This document shows positions 46,269-54,702 of a DNA stretch of 64,000 nt, piece after piece. Under the pieces are notes generated by a model that saw only the letters and a program-made list of their open reading frames with translations, was not told where the DNA came from and did not search any database. Within the stretch, counting starts at the first letter, position 1, and each line of letters opens with the position of its first letter. Origin of the DNA: Leadbetterella sp964489955 (GTDB lineage: Bacteria > Bacteroidota > Bacteroidia > Cytophagales > Spirosomataceae); assembly GCA_964489955.1 (NCBI GenBank), contig CAZBAV010000002.1:62001-126000 (forward strand), written 5' to 3'. The position numbers and the translations under genes were made by a program.

Positions 46269-46715
46269 TGTTTTATTGTTTTTGTTAGGTGGTTTTTTAG
46301 CAAAACAAGCTTGTGAACGAAAGGATTGCTAATTTCAAAATTATTGTCAGAGATAGTTGTAATGTATATAATTCCACAGAAACTGAGCGTAGTCGGACGT
46401 TATTAGATCTATTTTTCATACGAGTGCCATTCTGGAATTGGATAATTTGGATTTTGTTGTCTGTCTTATGTATAAATTGTTTTATAGGGGCTTTAAATGC
46501 TTTGCCATCTATGATCAATTATTTCTGATGGTATTCTTGTTTGGAGTATTGCTAGTACAGGAGTTTTGAGTAAATAATTTTTCTAATGTGCATTTTTAAT
46601 ATTTTGGTATAAAGTATGGTGAAATATTGAATTGGGGGAATTTTATTTCATATTCCTTTAATTACACTTCTTTCATATTGGGTTTAATTCGTATACTTGT
46701 GCATAAAACGCCAAT
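46269..46715. other. Intergenic region upstream of the ethanolamine-type operon
   Basis: About 450 bases without a supported gene; short overlapping open frames on both strands at 46297-46528 look like chance. A candidate -7 box TATACTTG (46692-46699) is one base off TAnnTTTG and lies 16 bases before the permease ATG. AACTGAGCGTAGTCGGA near 46379 resembles a piece of a dispersed palindromic repeat. Confidence 0.4.
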
Positions 46716-48059
46716 ATGGAAAACCTTAACCCTAACCCTTCTCAAAACGGACATCTTTCCCGAACCTTAGGCCCTTTTATGCTATGGGGACTCGGTGTGG
46801 GATACGTAATCTCTGGAATGTACTTTGGCTGGAATCTCGGCCTTGAAGCAGGCGGCACTTACGGTCTTGCAGCCGCCACAGCCTTAATAATTGTCATGTA
46901 TGTGACTTTTACTTTTTCATACACAGAACTCGCTTGTGCCATTCCCAAAGCAGGCGGTGTTTTTGACTATGCCACTAAGGCATTAGGCAAGAATGCTGGT
47001 TTCTTAGCCGGATTTTCGCAAATAATAGAGTTCGTTTTTGCTCCGCCAGCCATAGCTGCAGCTATCGGTGCATATTTTCACCTGTTTTTGCCTGGAGTGC
47101 CTGTTATGGCTATTTCTATTGTGGCATACCTAATATTTACGGCTCTCAATATTTCTGGTGTAAAAGCGGCGGCGACATTCGAGTTGGTAATTACAATTTT
47201 TGCTGTAGTAGAGTTGCTCATATTTGCAGGAGTTACATTGCCTCATTTCGAAATGGAGAATTTGCATAAAAACCCTCTTCCAAATGGTTGGCAAGGTGCC
47301 TTGGCGGCCATTCCGTTCGCTATTTGGTTTTTCCTGGCTATTGAAGGAGTAGCAAATGTGGCAGAAGAAGCTATCAATCCGCAAAGGAACGTACTCGTAG
47401 GTTTTGGGTCGGCTTTGTTTACACTTATAGTTTTATGTATCCTCACTTTTGTGTCTGCTGTAGGTGTAGGAGGCTGGGAGGCTATTGTGTACCCATCGCC
47501 AGGAGCTGCTCCTTCAGATTCGCCACTTCCTTTGGCTTTATCCGCTGTCACAGGAGATAGTGCATTTATGTATCACTTATTGATTACTGTTGGCTTATTG
47601 GGTTTAGTAGCTTCTTTTCATGGTATTATTTTGGCTGCCGGGCGAGCCACATTTGAGTTTGGTAGGGTTAAGTATATACCTGCTATGTTTGGTAAAGTCC
47701 ATCCCAAATTTAAAACTCCTGCAAACGCCTTAATCATTAATATGCTTATTGGAATAGTGGCTCTTATTACGGGTAAAACAGGAGATATTATTACTATTGC
47801 GTGTTTTGGAGCCATATCATTATATATCTTTTCTTCTATCTCGGTTATGGTTTTGAGGAAGAAAAATCCAGAAATGCCACGTCCTTTTAAAGTTCCTTTT
47901 TATCCTTACTTTCCTATAATTTCTTTGGTAATAGCTGTAATAGCTTTGGTGGCTATGATAATTTATAATTTCCAGGTTGCTGTAGTCTTTTTTATCCTTT
48001 TAGCTGTAGGTTATACATGGTTCCATTTTTTCGTAAAACCCAAATTAAATGACAATTAA
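46716..48059 (+). CDS. APC-superfamily amino acid/ethanolamine permease
   Basis: 447 residues with about twelve hydrophobic segments. The N-terminal block LGPFMLWGLGVGYVISGMYF, then GWNLGLEAGGTYG, and AGFSQIIEFVFAPPAIAAAI closely match the ethanolamine permease (Eat) group of the APC family, proton or uniport carriers for ethanolamine. It overlaps the glutamine-synthetase-like gene by 11 bases, so import and ligation are cotranscribed. Ethanolamine is the best guess because of the Eat-like motifs and the downstream enzymes; other amino alcohols or amines are possible. Confidence 0.85.
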   Translation: MENLNPNPSQNGHLSRTLGPFMLWGLGVGYVISGMYFGWNLGLEAGGTYGLAAATALIIVMYVTFTFSYTELACAIPKAGGVFDYATKALGKNAGFLAGFSQIIEFVFAPPAIAAAIGAYFHLFLPGVPVMAISIVAYLIFTALNISGVKAAATFELVITIFAVVELLIFAGVTLPHFEMENLHKNPLPNGWQGALAAIPFAIWFFLAIEGVANVAEEAINPQRNVLVGFGSALFTLIVLCILTFVSAVGVGGWEAIVYPSPGAAPSDSPLPLALSAVTGDSAFMYHLLITVGLLGLVASFHGIILAAGRATFEFGRVKYIPAMFGKVHPKFKTPANALIINMLIGIVALITGKTGDIITIACFGAISLYIFSSISVMVLRKKNPEMPRPFKVPFYPYFPIISLVIAVIALVAMIIYNFQVAVVFFILLAVGYTWFHFFVKPKLNDN

Positions 48060-49398
48060 ACAACTCATTGAAGAACTAGAAAGTGGTAATGCCACGAAGG
48101 TTAAACTAGCAATTACCGATATTGACGGGGTTTTACGAGGTAAGGTCGTGAGTTTCGATAAGTTTAAATCCATTGCAGAAAGCGGTTTTGGTTTTTGTGA
48201 TGTTGTTTTTGGTTGGGACTCCTCTGATGTAGCTTATGATAATGTGAAAGTAACAGGGTGGCACTCGGGTTATCCTGATGCACAAGCAAGTATTGACTTA
48301 AGTACACTGCGTGAAATTCCGTGGGATGACCATATTCCTTTCTTTCTCGCAGATTTTCGTTCCGATGAAAATGTGGCAGAGGTTTGTCCGCGTACGTTGT
48401 TGCAAAAAGTGATAGACAAGGTATCAGAAGCAGGTTTTGTGGCCTATTGTGCACAAGAGTTTGAGTGGTTTAATTTACAAGATAACTCAGACCAACTTCA
48501 TAAGGAAGGTTTTAATAAGACAATCCCCTTAAGCAATGGGATGTTTGGGTATTCGGTTTTGAGAGCCTCACAAAACAATGCTTTTTTTAATGACTTGTAT
48601 GATTTACTAGGAGATTTTGGAGTACCTCTTGAAGGTATTCACACCGAGACTGGTCCCGGAGTTTATGAAGCGGCTATTACGTATTCTGAAGCTATGGAAG
48701 CAGCAGACCGTGCCGTTCTTTTTAAAGCAGGTACAAAGGAGATCGGCCACCGTCATGGAGTGTTGCCCACTTTTATGGCTAAGTTTCACGAAAGTCTGCC
48801 CGGATGCAGCGGTCATGTACACCAAAGTTTATGGTCAGCAGATAAGAAGAAGAACTTGTTTTATGATGAAAAAAATAGGATAAGTCCTTTGATGGAAAGT
48901 TACATGGCTGGGCAGTTATACTGTCTGCCTTATATTCTGCCGATGTTTGCACCTACTGTAAACAGTTATAAGCGATTAGTGGAGGGAGCCTGGGCTCCAA
49001 CTACGCTAACTTGGGCTATAGATAACCGTACTACAGCTTTGCGTGCTTTACCGGGGAGTGACAAAAGTACACGCTTAGAAACCCGTGTTGTGGGCTCTGA
49101 CTCAAATCCTTATTTGGCTATTGCAGCTTGTTTGGCTTCTGGTCTTTATGGCGTAAAGAATAATTTAAAACTAGATATCCCAGCCACCAAGGGGAACGGC
49201 TATGCGGATAAAGCAAATGGGCTTTTGCCATCAAGTCTTTGGGAGGCAACTCAGGCTATGAAAAGCTCAGCAGTAGCCGTAGAATTATTTGGTGAGAAAT
49301 TCGTTGAGCATTTTGCTGCTACCCGAGAATGGGAATGGAAGCAGTTTAGTAAAGTAGTTACCGACTGGGAGTTAAAAAGGTATCTAGAAATCATTTGA
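48049..49398 (+). CDS. Glutamine-synthetase-like gamma-glutamylamide ligase
   Basis: 449 residues. It begins with ITDIDGVLRGKVVSFDKF, the start typical of GlnA-like gamma-glutamyl ligases (PuuA, IpuC, GlnA3/GlnA4 groups), not of housekeeping GlnA. The metal and ATP sites are present: EFEWF near residue 140, HTETGPGVYEAAI near 200, SGHVHQSLW near 260 and RALPGSDKSTRLETR near 335. These enzymes join glutamate to an amine using ATP. The upstream ethanolamine-type permease and downstream alcohol and aldehyde dehydrogenases point to gamma-glutamylethanolamide as the product, as shown for GlnA4 of Streptomyces coelicolor. Confidence 0.85.
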   Translation: MTIKQLIEELESGNATKVKLAITDIDGVLRGKVVSFDKFKSIAESGFGFCDVVFGWDSSDVAYDNVKVTGWHSGYPDAQASIDLSTLREIPWDDHIPFFLADFRSDENVAEVCPRTLLQKVIDKVSEAGFVAYCAQEFEWFNLQDNSDQLHKEGFNKTIPLSNGMFGYSVLRASQNNAFFNDLYDLLGDFGVPLEGIHTETGPGVYEAAITYSEAMEAADRAVLFKAGTKEIGHRHGVLPTFMAKFHESLPGCSGHVHQSLWSADKKKNLFYDEKNRISPLMESYMAGQLYCLPYILPMFAPTVNSYKRLVEGAWAPTTLTWAIDNRTTALRALPGSDKSTRLETRVVGSDSNPYLAIAACLASGLYGVKNNLKLDIPATKGNGYADKANGLLPSSLWEATQAMKSSAVAVELFGEKFVEHFAATREWEWKQFSKVVTDWELKRYLEII

Positions 49399-49475
49399 AA
49401 ATCTCTGGAATAACCTCAAATTTGTACCAATTAAGAGAATAAATAATTACCAATGACGCATGATCATTAGTGGTT

Positions 49476-49545
49476 CATTCTTTGCTTTTAGTTTTTCATT
49501 ATTAACTATTCATTTTTCACTTTTAGTTTTTCACTTTTCATTAAT
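49476..49545. repeat. Heptamer-periodic intergenic repeat, copy 4
   Basis: Ten consecutive 7-mers: cattctt, tgctttt, agttttt, cattatt, aactatt, cattttt, cactttt, agttttt, cactttt, cattaat, ending two bases before the alcohol dehydrogenase ATG. The words agttttt and cactttt are shared with copies 1 and 2. Confidence 0.65.
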
Positions 49546-49547
49546 AT

Positions 49548-50690
49548 ATGAGTTCCATTTTTCAATATAATTTCCCTACTACCATACGTTTTGGGGCTAA
49601 TGTAATTAAAGAGCTTCCTGCTTATCTTAAAGCCAATAATCTTAAAAATCCTTTAATTGTTACGGATCCAATTGTGGCTCAATTGCCATTTTTTAAAGAC
49701 ATTGTTAAGAATTTAGAAACAAATGGATTTAGTGTGGAGGTTTTTTCGGATATCCATAAAAATCCTGTAAAATCCGATGTATATAAAGGCACGGAGGTTT
49801 GGGATAATACTAAACGGGATAGTATAGTCGGTATTGGTGGCGGTGCCGGCTTGGATGTAGCTAGGGCTATTTGTTTACGTATTTACCATAGGGAAGACCT
49901 GTTTAAATATGATGATTTAATTGGCGGCGACGTGTATGTAACCAATGATGTGCCGCATTTTGTAACGGTTCCTACTACTTCTGGTACGGGGTCCGAGGTG
50001 GGTAGAAGTGCCATTATAGCAGACGATGAAACTCATCAGAAAAAAATTCTTTTCTCGCCAAAATTGATGGCGAAAATTGTATTTGCGGACCCGCTTCTTA
50101 CAATGGAAATACCGGCAGCTATTACGGCAGCAACGGGAATGGACGCTTTAACTCATAACCTGGAAGCTTTTTTAGCCAAAAACTATCACCCCATGTGTGA
50201 CGGAATTGCCTTAGAAGGTATGCAGTTAATCCATAGTTCTATTGAAAAAGCTACGCTAAATCCAGATTTAGAGTCCCGTTCTAAAATGCTTTTAGGTTCT
50301 ATGATGGGGGCTATTGCTTTCCAAAAAGGGCTTGGAGTAGTGCATTCGCTTGCTCACCCTCTGTCATCTTTGTTGGATACCCACCATGGTTTGGCCAATG
50401 CTGTTAATTTGCCTTACGGTATGGAGTTTAATATTGCTGGTTTTGAAGATAAGTTTAGAGCCATTGCCCGAAAGCTCGAATTAAAAGATGAGTCTGGAGC
50501 GGGTGTTGTAAATAATCTTTTTGAGTTGAATACAAAAATCAATATTCCTCATAAACTGCGGGATATTGGTGTTAAAGAGGAACATATAGAGACTTTGGCA
50601 GATTTGGCGATTGCAGATTTTGCACATCCGAATAATCCGAAACCCGTATCTAGAGAAGACTTTAAGCAACTCTACCTAAAAGCATTGTAA
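49548..50690 (+). CDS. Iron-containing (group III) alcohol dehydrogenase
   Basis: 380 residues. The nucleotide-binding GIGGGAGLDVARAI near residue 97, VTVPTTSGTGSEVGRSAII near 145, and the metal ligands in ATGMDALTHNLEAFL, then GVVHSLAHPLSSLLDTHHG, are those of the Fe-ADH family. It converts an alcohol to an aldehyde with NAD(P)+. In this operon it would oxidise the hydroxyl of a gamma-glutamyl amino alcohol. It follows the ligase gene after about 150 bases that hold a heptamer repeat, and it ends on the next gene's start codon. Confidence 0.93.
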   Translation: MSSIFQYNFPTTIRFGANVIKELPAYLKANNLKNPLIVTDPIVAQLPFFKDIVKNLETNGFSVEVFSDIHKNPVKSDVYKGTEVWDNTKRDSIVGIGGGAGLDVARAICLRIYHREDLFKYDDLIGGDVYVTNDVPHFVTVPTTSGTGSEVGRSAIIADDETHQKKILFSPKLMAKIVFADPLLTMEIPAAITAATGMDALTHNLEAFLAKNYHPMCDGIALEGMQLIHSSIEKATLNPDLESRSKMLLGSMMGAIAFQKGLGVVHSLAHPLSSLLDTHHGLANAVNLPYGMEFNIAGFEDKFRAIARKLELKDESGAGVVNNLFELNTKINIPHKLRDIGVKEEHIETLADLAIADFAHPNNPKPVSREDFKQLYLKAL

Positions 50691-51379
50691 TGGTTATTGG
50701 TGTAACAGATTGTAGTAAATTTGATATTTATAACCAATGGATATTGGATTATCATCCCTCTGTGGAGACCATTAAGATTTCCTGGAAAGACAATAGCCTG
50801 TCCCGCCTAAAGGAGTGTGATGGTGTTTTACTAACAGGTGGCGAAGACGTACATCCGCGGTTTTATAACAAACCAGAATATCTGCCTTATTGTTATGCAG
50901 ATGACATAAATGAGGAAAGGGACAAATTGGAATGGGAGGTGTTGGAGTACACCCAAGTGAATAATTTGCCTGTTTTGGGTATTTGTAGAGGATTGCAGCT
51001 TGCCAATGTATTTTTTGGAGGGACATTGATACCCGATATTCCTACATGGGGGAAGTTTAACCATAGTAAATTGGTAGATGGGTCAGATCGTTACCATACA
51101 GTAAGGGTGGATCCCAATTCCTCGCTCTTCCAGCTTCTCGGCGTTTCAGAAGGCGTTATCAATAGTAATCACCATCAGAGTGTAGAATTGGTGGGTGAAG
51201 GATTGGTAGTTTCGGCTCTCTCAGAAGATGGTGTGGTGGAAGCATTAGAGAGAAAAGGTAATGAAGCTCCTTATCTCTCTTTGGTACAATGGCACCCAGA
51301 GCGTCTGAAAGACCAAGATAGCCCGTTTGTACAGAGAATACGGACAGCATTTATACAAGCATGTGAAAAGAATAAATAA
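50690..51379 (+). CDS. Gamma-glutamyl hydrolase of the PuuD/class I amidotransferase family
   Basis: 229 residues. The nucleophile is Cys99 in VLGICRGLQLANVFFGG and the other triad members are His202 and Glu204 in VQWHPERLKD, the arrangement of gamma-glutamyl-GABA hydrolase PuuD and relatives. It would remove the gamma-glutamyl group from the oxidised product and return glutamate. It starts at the last base of the alcohol dehydrogenase gene (TAATG overlap) and is followed 10 bases later by the aldehyde dehydrogenase, so the set is tightly cotranscribed. Confidence 0.88.
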   Translation: MVIGVTDCSKFDIYNQWILDYHPSVETIKISWKDNSLSRLKECDGVLLTGGEDVHPRFYNKPEYLPYCYADDINEERDKLEWEVLEYTQVNNLPVLGICRGLQLANVFFGGTLIPDIPTWGKFNHSKLVDGSDRYHTVRVDPNSSLFQLLGVSEGVINSNHHQSVELVGEGLVVSALSEDGVVEALERKGNEAPYLSLVQWHPERLKDQDSPFVQRIRTAFIQACEKNK

Positions 51380-51388
51380 GAAGACAAA

Positions 51389-52753
51389 ATGAAAATTATA
51401 AATCCGTTTGATGAGTCGGTAATTAAAGAAGTTGTAGAGGATTCTGCCGAAAGTATACAAGCGAAATATAAAAAAGTAAAGGAAGGACAAAAGCAATGGG
51501 CTTTGATGTCATTGGAAGAGCGTATAGCTTGCATAGCCCGTTTTAATGATTTTTTAGAAGAAGAAAAAGATAAACTTGCCAAAACCTTAACACAGGAGGT
51601 GGGAAAACCTCTTTGGCAGTCTTTAAATGAGATATCCGGAGCTAGGAATCGTATAAAGTTTTTCGTAGGAAATAGCGAGAAATGGTTAGCAGATGAGTGG
51701 ATTAATGAAAGCGATGCCACCAGAGAGAAGATAGTTTATGAGCCTTTGGGTGTAATCGGTAATATTTCTGCGTGGAATTACCCATATTTGGTAGGAGTAA
51801 ATGTTTTTGTCCCTGCTTTGATTGGCGGTAACAGTGTTTTGTATAAGCCATCAGAGTATGCTACACTTACAGGATTACACATACAGGAATTATTATATAA
51901 AGCAGGCGTTCCTGAAGATGCGTTTGAGATTGTGATAGGGAAAGGTTCTGCGGGGCAGGCGATGCTAGAATTGCGACTGGATGGCTACTATTTTACAGGA
52001 AGTTATAAAACCGGTCAATATATAGCAAGCCAAGTTGCTCCAAAACTAGTAAATGTACAGTTAGAACTAGGTGGTAAAGACCCACTTTATGTAATGGATG
52101 ACGTGGAGGATATAGCCAAAGTAGCTGAAGCTGCTCTTGAGGGTGCAATGTATAACAATGGACAAAGCTGCTGTTCTGTGGAGCGGATTTATGTACATGA
52201 GAATATTTATGATGCCTTTGTGGATTCTTTTGTGGAGGCTGCTCAGAAGATGAAAATTGGTAATCCGGAAGAAGAGGGTGTGGAGATTGGCCCATTAAGT
52301 AGAAAGGAGCAAATCGCTTTTTTAGATGCACAAATTAAGGATGCAGAGACTAAAGGAGCAAGGATAGTAGTAGGTGGCAAAGCTATAGAAGGAACAGGTT
52401 ATTTCTTTGAACCAACAGTGGCGGTGAATGTTAACCACAGTATGGGATTAATGACAGAGGAGTCTTTTGGACCCATAATTGGAATACAAAAGGTGACATC
52501 AGATGCCGAAGCTTTGGAGCTTATGCAAGATACAGTTTATGGTTTAACCGCAGCTGTATATTCTAAAGATTACGATAGGGCAGAAGCACTATTCTCACAA
52601 TTAAATACCGGTACGGTGTACTGGAACTGCTGTGACCGTGTGAGTGCTGGACTTCCGTGGTCTGGTCGCCAACAATCAGGTATTGGAGCTACGTTATCCC
52701 ACTTGGGGATACGTGCTTTTGTGCAACCGAAAGCTTATCATTTGAGGGGGTAA
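51389..52753 (+). CDS. Aldehyde dehydrogenase of the gamma-glutamyl pathway operon
   Basis: 454 residues with ISAWNYPYLVGVNV, the catalytic glutamate in LELGGKDPLYV and the catalytic cysteine in NNGQSCCSVERIYV. The overall form resembles short NAD-dependent aldehyde dehydrogenases. As the last gene of the permease-ligase-ADH-hydrolase run it would oxidise the gamma-glutamyl aldehyde made by the Fe-ADH to the acid (gamma-glutamylglycine if the substrate is ethanolamine). The order of oxidation before hydrolysis is inferred by analogy with the Puu pathway. Confidence 0.92.
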   Translation: MKIINPFDESVIKEVVEDSAESIQAKYKKVKEGQKQWALMSLEERIACIARFNDFLEEEKDKLAKTLTQEVGKPLWQSLNEISGARNRIKFFVGNSEKWLADEWINESDATREKIVYEPLGVIGNISAWNYPYLVGVNVFVPALIGGNSVLYKPSEYATLTGLHIQELLYKAGVPEDAFEIVIGKGSAGQAMLELRLDGYYFTGSYKTGQYIASQVAPKLVNVQLELGGKDPLYVMDDVEDIAKVAEAALEGAMYNNGQSCCSVERIYVHENIYDAFVDSFVEAAQKMKIGNPEEEGVEIGPLSRKEQIAFLDAQIKDAETKGARIVVGGKAIEGTGYFFEPTVAVNVNHSMGLMTEESFGPIIGIQKVTSDAEALELMQDTVYGLTAAVYSKDYDRAEALFSQLNTGTVYWNCCDRVSAGLPWSGRQQSGIGATLSHLGIRAFVQPKAYHLRG

Positions 52754-52763
52754 AACCTGAATA

Positions 52764-52806
52764 GTTTGGAAGAAGGAGTACCCATTTTGTACTTTTTCTT
52801 CCAAAC
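52764..52806. terminator. Hairpin between the ethanolamine-type operon and the M16 peptidase gene
   Basis: GTTTGGAAGAA (52764-52774) and TTCTTCCAAAC (52796-52806) form a perfect 11-bp stem; the loop can pair internally through AGTAC/GTACT. It lies between two convergent genes. There is no long T-run outside the stem. Confidence 0.65.
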
Positions 52807-52811
52807 CATGT

Positions 52812-54044
52812 TTATGCCTCAGGCAAATAGTACATTGTACTTCCAAAGTTAAGACTCTCTCTTGCTGTAGATAGCATAGTTTCTGTGCTTACGCTTTCTA
52901 AAGTATTTATGGCCGAGTTGGTTAGGTTTACATCTCCGGCATTGGCCGCAAAAGCAATCTTCATGGCACGGCTAAGTACTTCTGTGTCTCCAAATTTATC
53001 CAAAGAAACCGCTTGGGTCTTTACTTTTTGCAGCTCTTCGTGCAAATTATCCAGGCTTAGCATATTTTGTAAAATATCTTGCACGGCCCGATCTGCTTCT
53101 TCAATGCCGAAATCTGGGTTTACCGTGCCATGGATTAAGAACATTCCGCTATCCAGATAAGCCATGTTTTGAGCTGACAAATTGGAGAAAATAGGTTGTT
53201 CTTTTACCAGTTTTTGGTACAAGGCAGAGGTTTGGCCTTTACCCAGAATGTCGGCAAAAAGATTCATGCTGTATTCGCCTTCAGTATATCTTTGTGGTGT
53301 GTGGTAGGCTTTGTAAAGCGTTTTTAGTGGCACATCTGCATGATGTGTAAGCAAGCGATCCTCTGTTTGAGTAGATTCTTTCGGAAAATCTTTAGTAACC
53401 GCTTCACCTGCCGGAATATCTCCAAACCATTTCCTAGTTAATCTTTCAACTTCTGCAGTTTTTACATTGCCAGCGACCACCAAAACGGCATTATTGGGCA
53501 CATAGAAACGATAAAAGAATTCTTTCACGTCTTCCATAGTGGCGTTTTCTATATGGCTGATTTCCTTGCCAATAGTAGGCCAGCTGTAAGGATGGTTTTT
53601 ATAAATAATCGGACGGAACTTTAACCATAAATCTCCGTAAGGTTGGTTTAGGTAACGCTGTTTAAACTCTTCTATAACTACGTTTCTTTGAACTTCCAGT
53701 ACTTTTGGGTCAAATGAAAGAGAAAGCATACGGTCTGACTCCAACCAAAAAGCTGTTTCCAGGTTCTGTGTTGGAACAGTTATGTAATAGTTGGTAATGT
53801 CTAATGAGGTAAAAGCGTTATTGTTTCCACCTACTTTTTGTAACGGTTCATCAAAAGACGGAATGTTTTTAGACCCACCAAACATCAAATGCTCAAAAAG
53901 ATGGGCAAAGCCAGTTTTATTGGGATTTTCATCCCGTGAGCCTACGTTATAACAAAGGTTAAAAGCGGTGGTTAAGCTTGAACTATCTTCGTGAACACAA
54001 ACTTTAAGGCCATTATTTAGCTCAAAGTAATTGAAATCAATCAT
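52812..54044 (-). CDS. M16-family (pitrilysin-like) zinc peptidase
   Basis: 410 residues. The inverted zinc motif HxxEH is present as His48-Leu-Phe-Glu51-His52 in GFAHLFEHLMFGG, with the downstream acidic ligand region VVIEEFKQRYLNQPYGDLW. No signal peptide is visible, so it appears cytoplasmic or is exported by other means. It covers one N-terminal catalytic and one C-terminal M16 domain, the length of the active partner in two-subunit systems; no inactive partner gene is adjacent. The substrate is unknown. It is transcribed towards the ethanolamine-type operon. Confidence 0.9.
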   Translation of the reverse strand: MIDFNYFELNNGLKVCVHEDSSSLTTAFNLCYNVGSRDENPNKTGFAHLFEHLMFGGSKNIPSFDEPLQKVGGNNNAFTSLDITNYYITVPTQNLETAFWLESDRMLSLSFDPKVLEVQRNVVIEEFKQRYLNQPYGDLWLKFRPIIYKNHPYSWPTIGKEISHIENATMEDVKEFFYRFYVPNNAVLVVAGNVKTAEVERLTRKWFGDIPAGEAVTKDFPKESTQTEDRLLTHHADVPLKTLYKAYHTPQRYTEGEYSMNLFADILGKGQTSALYQKLVKEQPIFSNLSAQNMAYLDSGMFLIHGTVNPDFGIEEADRAVQDILQNMLSLDNLHEELQKVKTQAVSLDKFGDTEVLSRAMKIAFAANAGDVNLTNSAINTLESVSTETMLSTARESLNFGSTMYYLPEA

Positions 54045-54060
54045 AGAATGGTATTTGCCT

Positions 54061-54068
54061 CAAAATTA
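54061..54068 (-). promoter_or_regulatory. M16 peptidase gene -7 box
   Basis: TAATTTTG on the minus strand matches TAnnTTTG exactly, 17 bases before the start codon. Confidence 0.45.
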
Positions 54069-54171
54069 TGCTTAAATTTGGGATTTTAGTACATAAATAG
54101 ACAATGTTTGTTCCTCTTCTAAAAGTTGAGGGGACATAACTTTAAAGTAGAAGATTTAGAGAGATTTGATT

Positions 54172-54657
54172 ATGCAAATAAGAATAGGGCACGGTTACGA
54201 TGTACACCAGTTGGCGGAAGGTTATGAATTGAGTTTAGGAGGGATAAAAATCCTGCATCATGTAGGTTCTATGGGTCATTCGGATGCTGATGTACTGTTA
54301 CATGCCATTTGTGATGCTATGCTGGGTGCCTTATCATTAGGAGATATCGGGAAGCATTTTAAAAATACTGATCCTCAGTGGAGAGGAATGGATAGTAAGC
54401 ACTTCCTTAAGGAAGTAAACGGTATGATTGCGGAAAAAGGATACCGTGTTGGCAATATTGATTCTACACTGATTTTGGAAGAACCAAAGATTGGGAAGTA
54501 TATTCCAGAGATGAAAGAGGTGATAGCCGGATGTTTGGGAATTGAGCCAGATGACGTGTCCGTAAAGGCTACCACTTCAGAAACCATGGGTTTTGTGGGA
54601 CGTAAAGAAGGACTGCAAGCACATGCAGTTTGCATTTTGTTTAGAAAAGAAGATTAA
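54172..54657 (+). CDS. ispF: 2-C-methyl-D-erythritol 2,4-cyclodiphosphate synthase IspF
   Basis: 161 residues from the ATG at 54172 (a TTG two codons earlier is less likely). RIGHGYDVHQL carries the zinc ligands Asp and His, HSDADVLLHAICDAMLGA gives the third ligand and active site, and ATTSETMGFVGRKEG is the conserved C-terminal block. It catalyses the fifth step of the non-mevalonate isoprenoid pathway, so this organism uses the MEP route. It is followed by dapA 45 bases later, which has its own -7 box. Confidence 0.96.
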   Translation: MQIRIGHGYDVHQLAEGYELSLGGIKILHHVGSMGHSDADVLLHAICDAMLGALSLGDIGKHFKNTDPQWRGMDSKHFLKEVNGMIAEKGYRVGNIDSTLILEEPKIGKYIPEMKEVIAGCLGIEPDDVSVKATTSETMGFVGRKEGLQAHAVCILFRKED

Positions 54658-54674
54658 ATTTATCTGAAGACTAC

Positions 54675-54682
54675 TAATTTTG
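54675..54682 (+). promoter_or_regulatory. dapA: dapA promoter -7 box
   Basis: TAATTTTG matches TAnnTTTG exactly, 20 bases before the dapA ATG. Confidence 0.45.
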
Positions 54683-54702
54683 TAGAAAATTAACCAATTA
54701 TT

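Noticed and set aside
46297..46528. Two overlapping small open frames on opposite strands before the permease gene
   Set aside because: Both need a weak start or have no upstream signal, they mirror each other, and neither resembles a known small protein.
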